Assembly (NCBI GenBank): GCA_029168955.1
Contig: JAPDOI010000271.1
Span: forward strand, 21,001 to 85,000
Direction of reading: 5' to 3'
Source: Aplectana chamaeleonis
Lineage: Eukaryota > Nematoda > Chromadorea > Rhabditida > Cosmocercidae
Length of the DNA: 64,000 bases
Both the position numbers and the translations under genes were made by a program. Under the pieces are notes generated by a model, which saw only the letters and a program-made list of their open reading frames with translations, searched no databases and was not told the origin of the DNA. Of this stretch, positions 42,188-51,748 are shown piece by piece. The stretch's first letter is position 1, and every line of letters begins with the position of its first letter.

Positions 42188-42473
42188 CCTGGGGCGGCAT
42201 GCACGTACGCAGCGGGTTAGGTTGGGGTTAGGCAGGGTTTGGGGCGTCGGCGCGTTTGATCATTGCTGTGCGAGTGCTGGAGATAATCAATAGTTGGGGT
42301 CTCAACGGGGTTTCGTCTGCCCCACCCTCCTACGTAGGGTTTGCGATGGAACGATTTCTCAGTGCTAGCTTCACCCCCCTTTTAGCCCTCGCGCTACTAT
42401 CATCAAACGCGCCGACGCTCCAAACCCTGCCTAACCCCAACCTAACCCGCCGCGTACGTGCATGCCGCCCCTG
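42188..42473. mobile_element. Foldback element with G-rich telomere-like arms
   Basis: Arms 42188-42262 and 42401-42473 match at nearly every position: GGGCGGCATGCACGTACGC, GGGTTAGGTTGGGGTTAGGC, AGGGTTTGG, GCGTCGGCGCGTTTGAT. The arm includes GGTTAGG runs and one TTAGGC, the nematode telomere hexamer, but not in tandem. Centre about 138 bp. Confidence 0.85.
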
Positions 42474-42743
42474 GTTGGTGCCGAAATCCCGCGGCGGCAC
42501 GGAAACACGGGTTTGGCTAAGCCCCCTAGCTGCGATAGCACCGCTTCCTTAATAAGTTGTATATCACGACAACGACTAAACAGAAGAGTGTTGTTCGCTT
42601 AATGACGTCATTATTGGATTGGTGTATTCTTTTTGTAAGAAATTTGGGTCAAGAGTCTCCATTTTCTCCATTGCGGTTGAATAAGAACCGGAACCAGTGA
42701 AATCGAGCTTCATTATCAAGTTTCGAGAGGAGGCATACCGCCG
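42474..42743. other. No gene seen; one CRE palindrome
   Basis: Contains an isolated AATGACGTCATTA at about 42601. Otherwise unremarkable. Confidence 0.4.
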
Positions 42744-43223
42744 CTTAAAGCCACAGTCAACCTTAAAATCGATATTTCGTTTTTTCGCCTATCTTGGAGA
42801 AAATTTCACGCTGATCACACTGGTGTCTCAGAATTGCTCAGAACTCACTACGAACTGGGTTACGGCTCCTCAAAAATTTCAAATTTGAACGGGTAGAATT
42901 TCGCGGACGAGTTGTCTCGAGCCTGTAATTTCTCGTTATTCGCAGCAATCGTTTTGAAACAGGTCACAATATAAAGCCAGACTGAAAACAAAAGGAAGAA
43001 CATAAAGTTGGAATAAAATCATACGCGCGTCTCTTCCCTATTGAGGTCGGAAACCAGCCAATGGGCGTTGCCCATTTTTCTTTCAAGGGGGCGTGGTCGA
43101 CTTTTTCCTGGCCTTTTCCGGCTTATTTGAGCGAATTGAGCTGTCGCGCTTGGCAGGGTTGCTATAGACGGCGACAGGACCAAAACACCAAAAATTACCT
43201 CTGAGGTTGGACTGTGCCTTTGA
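42744..43223 (-). mobile_element. MITE family H, copy 2
   Basis: Ends CTTAAAGCCACAGTCAACCT and AGGTTGGACTGTGCCTTTGA. On the minus strand the interior matches copy 1 (GAGACAACTCGTCC, GATCAGCGTG). Confidence 0.78.
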
Positions 43224-43821
43224 GGGGTGACGTTATAAGGCGGCTTATGATCTCGTTGGAGTGATGATGTCAGGTCTGTGGGATGTTGATAGGATGTGAT
43301 GGATGGCGGAATCGGTGATGGAAACCATTTTTCTCATGGGATCTCTACAGCATTAGCGTTTCCGCGGATAGACTGTGTACGGCGCCATGGAGGGGGGCTA
43401 CGGGCAGTTCTCGGGGGGCTATTCCTGCCCTTTTTAGATGTCTACAGGAAGCGTTGTTTGAGGTGACATCCCATCCGTGTCCTGTAGAAAACGGAAAACG
43501 TCTGAATAGGTATCGAATATTTTTTCACATTTTTCGAAAATTCAGGCCCAGAGGCCGAATTCATCATTGAAATGAAGGGTAAATGTTACTTTACTTTTAC
43601 CTTCCCCTGAACCGGTTACCTACTCACCGTGAATAGGCATTCATCAAGCACTTACTCACCCGGGTAAGAACCCGCGCAAAATGTGTATCGTGTGCAATCA
43701 CTGAAACACTCAATGGGCGTCGTCAGTTTAAAATTCATTTGTCGATTCACTCTTTGAAAGGTTCAAGGAGGCTGGAGAGAAGTGAATGGGTTTCGTCATT
43801 AATAAAAGCTTCAAAGTACAT
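43224..43821. other. No gene seen
   Basis: No coding signal or repeat partner recognised. Confidence 0.4.
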
Positions 43822-44205
43822 CAGGGGCCGATTGCAGCAACAGACCGGGTTGGGGCAGGGGCAGGGCAGTCTGCGCACTTGGAGATCTCCGTAAATCACA
43901 AATTGAATCGTGCACCTGCCGCCCCAGCTAGGAGGCTGGGGCAGTTAGAGCAGCTAAGTTACTGCTGAGGCACGATTAATTTGATGATCTACTGCCGTTG
44001 CACTGCGATCATCGAAGATGTCGGAGAAAACCTAAACAGGAAGCAGCGACTGTTTATCCATACGTGTTCCACCACACTGTTTTGCCTGCGTATTAAGCCT
44101 GATAAACGATATGGATAAACGGTCGCTGCTGCCTCTTTAGGAGGCCCCAAGATGCCGACTGCTCTGCCCCTGCCCCAACCCAGCGCGTTGATGCATCCGG
44201 CCCCA
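43822..44205. mobile_element. Foldback element, nested inverted pairs
   Basis: Outer arms 43822-43872 and 44151-44205 share GGGTTGGGGCAGGGGCAG and GGGGCCG on opposite strands. An inner pair (GCAGCGACTGTTTATCCATA near 44043; TATGGATAAACGGTCGCTGC near 44109) makes a second stem. GC-rich, non-coding. Confidence 0.8.
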
Positions 44206-46307
44206 GAGGGGGCTCCTTATAAAACAAAAAGAAGATTATTTAACATCACTGGCTTTTCCACTGTTTTTAGCGAGATTTTTTTCGAAGGCACTCGTCGGTT
44301 TTTCTCAATCGGTGTTCCACAGTATTGTAGATTGTTTCCTCTAAGGGTATTGTGTTGTAGCGAAAGCTTCCCACTACTCTTTCTTTTAATTTGACATGCC
44401 ATTCAAAAGCTCAAATCATTTTCTATCTAAGGCTTTTTGAGCTCTCAGCTACTCTCGAAGGGTCACGAATTTCAGACTGAAATTTTTAGGAAATGTTTAC
44501 CGATAATCCAGCGATAAATGTACACTTTTCCGCGTAATGAACAGCGATAGAAAAATCCAAGGGATTTTTTATATCGGGTCGCGCTCACTTAATCGTTGAG
44601 AAGAAAGTTCAACCCCTCAAGGTATTTGGCAGAATGTAAAAAACAGTACCGAGCAAACTCTGCAAAAAAAGCCTCAGCGGCGTTTTTTGCGCTCACAAAG
44701 CGCCGCAGCCCCACATCTCACTTCAAAACTGAACTGAGAAAATGGGTTTTAGGGTGATTTTCGTGTTCCCTTCAGTCAGGCAAATGCAATGGTGAATAAA
44801 GAAAGCTTTTCTGATTTCCGTAACTTGTTTAAAAAAAGTGTATTTCCTTCGAAAATTCACATCGTCCACAGGTCGAAACATAACAGATTTCTGCTCACAT
44901 GGCCGTCTGATCAGATCATAATGAAGGAATTTGCGATGCAAATATGCATTTTTCGATTACTTCGAGGGCCGAATCTTCTATTTTGTAATACTGTCGTGTA
45001 GGACTAAATGAAAGCAATCCAGAAATGACTTGAAAATTGAAATCGGACCAATTCGAAGCAAGTTATGGCGATGCGGCGCTTCATAAGCGGAAAAAACGAC
45101 CCGAAACGTTTCTCTTGCAAAAAAATGCTCGGTAGTGTAGCATTCAAAATGCTGCTGTTCCTCTGTTTTGCAAATTATTTATGGTGGATGAGAAAGCTCT
45201 CTGTAGCATTATGTGGTGAGGTAGGAGACTCTGAACTCATTGCACAGAAGAAACCTCGGAATGCCAAAATATTCATTACTCGAGACAGATTGAATTTGAG
45301 CGCGCTCAAGTTAACGTGTTTTATAGTGAGCGTCAAAAAGTATTAGATAACGATTGAATTTTTGATAGCTCTACTACTAATACTACTATGACCTGAGAAA
45401 TTCAATCAAGCCGGGAAAATCGTCTACTCAAAACTATTGGTTTTGCGTCGGTGGATGAGAGGGCTTTCTGTAGCATTATGCTTTGAGGTTTGAGACCTGC
45501 GTCAGGGCCCAATCAACTTGAAGTTCGATAAAGAATCGTGCGAGGATTATAGATCCGAAGACAGAGATATTCCTCAATCGCATTTTATGATGCGCTCAAA
45601 ATTTAGTAGAAAATCAAGTGAACATAAGAAAAGAAAGTTTACTGTTTTTTCACGATCCATAGCAAAATCCTCAGAGAACGAGCTCGTAGAAAAAAAAGGA
45701 ATAACTTTTCGTTTATGAAAAGAAACACATTGAATGGGTCATAAGACGGTAAAACATAACTCATAAGGAAAGGAGTAGTTTGAGCTGCAGATGAAGATAT
45801 TGGGCTCCATTGCTATTTCCGCCACAAGTGCTGAAGCGCAGCAGCTGCAGCCGGCTGGGAGGAAAAGTTACCCGGCTCTATACGGCGGGTAAAATTTTCC
45901 TGGATTTTTACCCGAAAATTCCGAGTAAATAAGCGTGTGAATACCGGATAAGAGGCTAATTCGAAGGACTCTACTCTTACCTCGCGAGAAAATCGTTGAT
46001 GAATACGGCTCCAGCTCTCAGAGTTAAAAAGGAGGTCCTCTCACGACTTCTGGGTGTTGGAATGAAACGTTTAGCTGCTCAACCTCTTAAGTTGGTAGAG
46101 GAGCGTGTATAGAACTTGTAGACGTGAATAGGTATTCTGCCAGTGATTAATTTATAAACCATAACAATAACGTATTTTCTTCCGCGGTTTACTAGGGTAG
46201 GAAGATTGACTGATCAGCTTTGGACGGAAGCTGAAGGAGTTTTGGCATAATCGCATTCATGAAAGCGTATCCACAACTTCATAGTGGTAATTTTGAACTG
46301 ATTCTAG
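44206..46307. other. Long stretch without recognised gene
   Basis: AT-rich, with several frames of 60-93 codons that resemble nothing known to me. A direct repeat (GGTGGATGAGAAAGCTCTCT with TGTAGCATTATG at 45183; GGTGGATGAGAGGGCTTTCT with TGTAGCATTATG at 45452) is the only structure seen. Small conserved exons cannot be excluded by eye. Confidence 0.4.
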
Positions 46308-46537
46308 TTTGGGTTGGTCTAGTTGCCCGGTTGGATGAACATGTTCACAGTGGATTTCACCTGTGGAAAATTTGGTCAATCGAAAATAGAAGAATATTAT
46401 ATGCAAAGCAGGATAAGTCAGGACCCTAAGGAAAGAACGGAGCAATAGAGAGTAGAGAATTGCGAAGGACGGGTTCACAAAAGATTTCATTGTCACAACA
46501 AACACTTCCTGTGATTCTTAAAAGGCGGGGTGATACT
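46308..46537 (+). mobile_element. MITE family K, truncated copy
   Basis: Matches the K interior from GGTTGGTCTAGTTGCCCGG through GAACATGTTCACAGTGG to ACTTCCTGTGATTCTTAAAAG. Both K termini are missing. It abuts the start of the next element. Confidence 0.75.
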
Positions 46538-47030
46538 TAAAGGCAGTGTTCACGGTGAAAAATGTTTTTCAGTTTCCACTAGGAATAGGTATTGGAGGGG
46601 CACACTGTAACTTTGACGTCGAAAGAACGCACGAAAACGAGCCAGGAAAAGCTCCAGAAGCGCCCGAAGTTGCCACTTCGAGCGCAAGGCAAACCCCAAA
46701 ATCGCAATACACGCCCACCAGCGTGGACAAATTAATGCTCGAGATCGTTAGATGAGCGATGATTTCCAATCATTAGCCCCATTCTTCCCTTCATTCTCAA
46801 CTTCTCTCTTTACTCAGATCGGCCCGCATACATCGGCTGCAAAAGGCGGAAGTTACAAGCCTCGGACAACTCGTCCACCATGCTTCCCTAGGTCAATTTT
46901 CGAGGGACCATAACTCCGTTCCAAGAATTTCTTGTACGATTTCAGGGACATCATTGAAATCAGCACGGGGCCTTTTTCAAGATAGGCGGGGAAACAGAAA
47001 AACGATTTTTATCGTGAACACTGCCTTTAA
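46538..47030 (+). mobile_element. Chimeric MITE: K ends, H-type interior
   Basis: Begins TTAAAGGCAGTGTTCACGG and ends ATCGTGAACACTGCCTTTAA, i.e. K-family termini with TTAA at both sides. The interior right half instead matches family H: CTCGGACAACTCGTCCACC, GGACCATAACTCCGTTCC, ACGATTTCAGGGACATC and CAAGATAGGCG. Confidence 0.75.
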
Positions 47031-48639
47031 TGACGTCGTAATTGAGAAGAAAATCCCACAGTTCGCTTCTAGCGGAACCGCGCCTCTCCAAAAAAATTTA
47101 ACCGACGAAATGTGTATTGCAGTTTTCGATCTCATATCATATTCTTTTCCATTCTTGAAACTGTCTTTAATCGTTATTCGTTCGTTTGGAATAAACAATG
47201 GACCAAATAATTTTCATTTGTTAACACATTTGTTAATAAGCTAGGGGAAATATTTCGTTGCAATTGAATTCTGGGAGCAGCCGTTTTTTGAACTTGATTT
47301 AGCGTGTCTGGATTTCCACTTCGAAGTGAGCGCTTTAGCTGGCTTTATTTGCGTTCAAAATTGTTTTTTGTGTACTTCATCATATTCCAAGCAGAGCTTG
47401 TGAGGTTGTTCACAAGAGCCTGGAAGGCCCCTTGAAGTGGACAGTTTGTCAAGGTACGGTCAAAATTGACGCTTCGCAGCCCTATCGCAACGAGGAAATT
47501 TCTTTGGTTTTCAAGTTTTTACCAAATTCGTGATAGTATCCGGATGCGAACAAGTTTCTACACAACACAACATTTTTGTAGCTCCGTAGCTGACGGCATC
47601 TTTGGGATATGGACGCCTCAAAATCCTGTTTTGTTGCACACAAATCACACGAAAATCGTGGATGGACCAGTTCCAAAAATTTCCAACCACCAAACTTTGT
47701 TTCAAAATACTCCCTTTGGTCCAAAAACCATAAAAAATTGGTCCTGGCGGATACTTTTTTTTGTCCCTACACCAGGAATCCTGAAAATCATGAAAAATTG
47801 AATTTTCCGGTAAGTCCCAGGTGAGTTGATTTTTCGATGGAGAGTTGAAAAAAACTTCTCCAGCTCGAAGATGGGGGTCTGAAGTTGAAAATTAACGGAA
47901 GCATTTGTACTTTATAATATTTCAAGCAGAACTGGATGTATTGTCTACAAGAGCCAGGAGGGCCCCTTGAAAGAGTAATTCTCTTGACACTCTCATTGTT
48001 TTAGCATTTTAGAAGCTCACGTTTAATACCGCTTCTAACACTAACAGCCCACAACACAATCGATTGAAACAAGCCTGACATATGTTCTGAAAATTAGTTG
48101 ATTTGGTCACCAATACTCACATTTAACCTTGGAAAAAAGTTTTCGAGTCCCTTATACGACCCTCTTGTCGGCAAAACGTACACCTCCCTTTGGTGTCTCT
48201 GGGCCTTTTATGACCCCCTTCCTTGCGATAATCGCAACTGGTGCTGAACCCTGAATGGACTTGCAACGAGAGAATTCTCGAAGATTTAGAACGTGAGCCT
48301 ATCATTTCTGAACAGTGAAAAATTCAAAAGCTTATCTTAAAATTGTCCAGAACCGTAGAGTATTCATAAGATTGAGTATGCACAAGTTTTTTGCACTGCT
48401 GAATACAATAGGGAACGGTGTGGATCGCCAAACTGTGAAGCGTTTTGAAAACCTCTTCTTTCAAAGGTGAGCCTATCATTTCTGTACGCACTGTATGTAT
48501 GACGTAGAGGGGTGATGCAATGGTTTGGCTGGTCTACGAGATCTTCACCGACTTGCTGGCCTCTCTTTCCAATCTTCATTCGTCATTCTTCCGTTCTTAT
48601 TTTTCTCAAGCGGCGTATACAGTTTTCGCGGGGCTACGT
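47031..48639. other. No gene; two direct repeats
   Basis: A ~70-bp direct repeat lies at 47370-47440 and 47908-47980 (CAAGCAGARCT, CAAGAGCC, GGCCCCTTGAA). GTGAGCCTATCATTTCTG occurs at about 48292 and 48470. Frames of 60-111 codons (for example 47466-47801) are not recognised. No domain seen. Confidence 0.45.
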
Positions 48640-49075
48640 GATGGTAATCTCAATGCAACGCGAAATTTGCGTCGCGCATGTACATAGTTGTGAACGCTGC
48701 GCGAACGCTGGGCGACTACGCGCAATCGCTAACGTACGCGATTTCTCGTAAGCAAGCAGTCGCAATTTTTTCCTAGCAATACCAGCGCTTTTCCCGGGTT
48801 CTTCTATTAAGTGCATGTGATCCTAGATAAGCTCATTCTACTCCTTTCATTGTTAGATTTGGTTGTGTGGATAAAAAACACCGATGAAAAGTAGAAACAA
48901 GTTTGCCATCGCGCGACGTCCATCGCGTCGCTTTGCATTGCAACGCGATGGACGCCGCGCGAAGGGAAATTGCGCGTCGATTAGAATGTATCGCGCCTCT
49001 TCACTGTGAGCACCCAGCGACGACGCGACGCGACGTTGCGTGATCATACGTAGGCTTATTAAAACATCGTATCGC
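48640..49075. repeat. CpG-rich inverted-repeat tract
   Basis: Dense GCGACG/CGTCGC text with TGCAACGCG on both sides (48653, 48938). Contains a 21-bp hairpin at 48910-48930 / 48941-48961 with two mismatches and loop CTTTGCATTG. AACGCTGGGCGACTACGCG (about 48705) is complementary to CACCCAGCGACGACGCG (about 49010). Probably another foldback element. Local CpG density contrasts with AT-rich flanks. Confidence 0.65.
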
Positions 49076-49285
49076 GCCGCGAGTGAACTCTGAACGCCGC
49101 CTTAGAGGGGCCCAAAGCTTACGCTTTCACCGAAAAAACGAGCAACTTTTTTATTTTGAACACTACCTTTACGTTTCGATTGCTTTTCGTTATTGGAGGC
49201 ACCGCACGCACTGAAAATCGCTCACCGCTTTCCGGGTTTGAACCTTTGGTTAGGCTAGCCTGAGAATGTAGGTAAAAGTTGCTGG
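49076..49285. other. No gene seen
   Basis: Nothing recognised. Confidence 0.35.
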
Positions 49286-49293
49286 GTCCCTAC

Positions 49294-50589
49294 CAGGGAT
49301 GTGCGTAATTACGACTAACGACTTACGAATTTAACGACTAACGGGCTTTTTGGGTGTTACGACTAACGACTAACGAAAATAAAAATATTTTCGTAAGCAA
49401 TCCCAAAATTCGTTAGAAAGTCAATAATCTTTCAATTCGCGCTCCAACCCAAGGATTACACCAGCATACATATTGCCCTGTTGGTTGTTCTAATTAAATG
49501 GTTCAAAATAACAGTAGCTTCCAGTTTTTATTATATCTACTGACACAGCTTCGGAGTTCTGGAATCCCCATATTAAAACCCCAACCGAACGCTGCGCAAG
49601 GTTGGGCGCAACATCTAGGCCGGGATCATACTTCCAACGACGAGCAAAGCGACACAATGTTTACCATCTATATCAACCGAAAATCGATATACCTGATGTG
49701 CACAGTCGCCGTCGCTGGTCGCGGGAGGTATGATTCCTGCCTTATGCGACTTCGTGTCGGTCGCGCTACTTTATGGTGGGCTCACTGAAACGGTTCCGGC
49801 GGTGAACGGCTCCAGCGGAGATCTTTGCAGAAGGGACTATTAGAGGTGATAAGATGGAGCGGTGCCTGCAGGCAACAACTACGGGACCTGTATTCGATGA
49901 TTGGATTGGAAAGGGTGCCGTCCATCGATTTTCTGTTGTAAATTTGAGATATGGGGTTTCTATAAAGTGGTGATGCGACCTCTTAGGGGTAAAATTTTCA
50001 CTGCTAATTTCCGACTTTTCCCCATTATGGGAGCAAGCTCTAAACCATGTAAGCGCTCGGCTCGCGACGCTGAGCAAAGAACAATTCGTGCAGAGTCGGT
50101 GCGATTATCCGTGTTGACACCATCGGGTAGATCTCAAATAGCATCATATAGTGCAGAATGGCAAATTTTGCCTTGAAAAAAAAAACAAAGTTCTAAATTG
50201 TCTCGGTTTCCCATTTTGTTTCTTTTGTTACCGAAAAAAATGACAAAAATCGATAAACACACTCTCTCAAGTAATAGGTTTCGTGCAGCGATGTCCGAGT
50301 GGTTAAGAAGATATTTTATTTATGAATATACAGGGTTGCAGTTCGAACTAGGTTCTCTAACAAGGAATGATTTGTGTCTTTAATAGCGATGAATGTTTCA
50401 AAAAACGTACATCTCTTCATGCCTTCCTTTTTTCCATTCATAAGGGTTTTTTCCTGCCTCAGTTGTGCTTGTTTTCAAAGCCTAGATTTTTAACGACTAA
50501 CGATTAACGACTAACGACTAACGAGGGTTTTGGCCGGTTGAACGACTAACGACTAAGGAATCACAAAATTTGTATTACGCACTTTTCTG
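49294..50589 (+). mobile_element. Non-autonomous hAT element with exact 8-bp TSD
   Basis: Starts CAGGGATGTGCGTAAT and ends ATTACGCACTTTTCTG, so the termini pair at about 13 of 16 positions. It is flanked by GTCCCTAC at 49286-49293 and again at 50590-50597. An exact 8-bp target duplication and CAG...CTG ends are hallmarks of the hAT superfamily. Subterminal ACTAACG repeats sit inside both ends (49316-49398 and 50491-50560). The 1.3-kb interior has no recognisable transposase; a 96-codon frame (49498-49788) is unrecognised. Confidence 0.85.
50286..50352 (+). pseudogene. tRNA-Ser/Leu-like relic within the hAT element
   Basis: GCAGCGATGTCCGAGTGG then TTAAG matches the acceptor/D-arm start of type II (Ser/Leu) tRNAs, and CAGTTCGAACTA resembles a B-box. 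The anticodon region is AT-rich and does not make a proper arm. Non-functional. Confidence 0.35.
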
Positions 50590-50597
50590 GTCCCTAC

Positions 50598-50712
50598 GCA
50601 TTGTTGTGAAGATATAGGAGGTCGAATGCCTCAGACCTCGACTAAAAAAAGGCCAGTCCAGCAGTCATCTGCCACCAAATGAGAAAAGAAAGCAGCTTAT
50701 CGAAAAATGTAG
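50598..50712. other. No gene seen
   Basis: Short spacer between the hAT target duplication and MITE K copy 3. Confidence 0.4.
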
Positions 50713-51200
50713 CTTAAAGGCAGTGTTCACGATAATCTTCAAATTTGAGATCATTCGCTATATTGATTGAGTGGCCCATGGGTAGAACTAAAATGACGTA
50801 GAACTCGAAAAAACGCACCAGAAGTACACGAAATCCTCAAGTATCACCCCGCTTCTTAAGTATCACAGGAAGTGTTTGTTGTGACAACGAAATCATTTGT
50901 AGACCCGTCCTTTGCAATTCTCTACTCCCTATTGTTCTTACCTTAAGGCCCTAACTAATCCTGATTTGCATAGAATACTCTTGTATTTTCGGTTGACCCG
51001 ATTTTGCCCCGGTGACAACCACCATGAACATGTTCATCCAACCGGGAAGCTAGTCCATGTTATAGAATAATGTCACTGAAATACGAGGATTTGATGAGTT
51101 TCTCGCCGTTTCTTCGTAATTTTGGCAACACTTGGAGGCCAACGCATTGTTTTATGTGAAAAACTCGGGGACGAAAACCATCGTGAACACTGAATTTAAA
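50713..51200 (-). mobile_element. MITE family K, copy 3
   Basis: Inverted relative to copies 1 and 2: CTTAAAGGCAGTGTTCACG at the left, CATCGTGAACACTGAATTTAA at the right. The right terminus carries a GCC-to-AAT change in the otherwise conserved end. Confidence 0.87.
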
Positions 51201-51407
51201 GGAGGGGAAGTTGAAGAAACACCCGTGATAACGGGGCGATTCCTGGCTATTAATTCTTCCTTTCTCAGAAGTCGATTGAGGAAAGTTCGCTCCAAAAAAA
51301 GCAATTTTCAGTGATTTTCTGCGTTTTTTTTTCAAAATAGCTGGTACATCGAGTAGTAGAGCTCACATCATATGTAAACTCTGGTACAGCCGTAGTGACC
51401 TGTTGAT

Positions 51408-51522
51408 TTCGATTATCACAAGCAGCGGAGCGGTGAGCCTCGGTGAAATATAACTAGTGATAAAGAGGTTTCGACCAAAAAGCCACCGCTCCGCGCTGTG
51501 ATAACCGAAAACATGAGTTCAC
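51408..51522. mobile_element. Short foldback element
   Basis: TTTCGATTATCACAAGCAGC with GGAGCGGTG (51408-51438) pairs with CCACCGCTCCGCGCTGTGAT with AACCGAAAA (51490-51522). Non-coding. Confidence 0.7.
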
Positions 51523-51638
51523 TTGGAGTGATACAGAGTCTATATGGAAAACTCGAAAACAAAATCCATCGTGAAAGAAGCCCTCTAATGTTTTTCTATC
51601 GATGGTGTTTAATCCTACTATATATATTTTGGTAAATT

Positions 51639-51678
51639 TGTGTGTGCGTGTGTGTATGTATGTATGTATGTGTGCGTT
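51639..51678 (+). repeat. TG/TGTA microsatellite
   Basis: TGTGTGTGCGTG followed by four to five TGTA units and TGTGTGCG, just before array B. Confidence 0.85.
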
Positions 51679-51748
51679 TCTCTGTGTGTTTGTTTGACCG
51701 TTTATTCGGCTTGACTTTCAAGACGGGCTTTCTTACGGGCACGGGCTC

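Noticed and set aside
42210..42240. Interstitial telomere array
   Set aside because: Only one TTAGGC unit, not in tandem; the rest is GGTTAGG-like text in a foldback arm.
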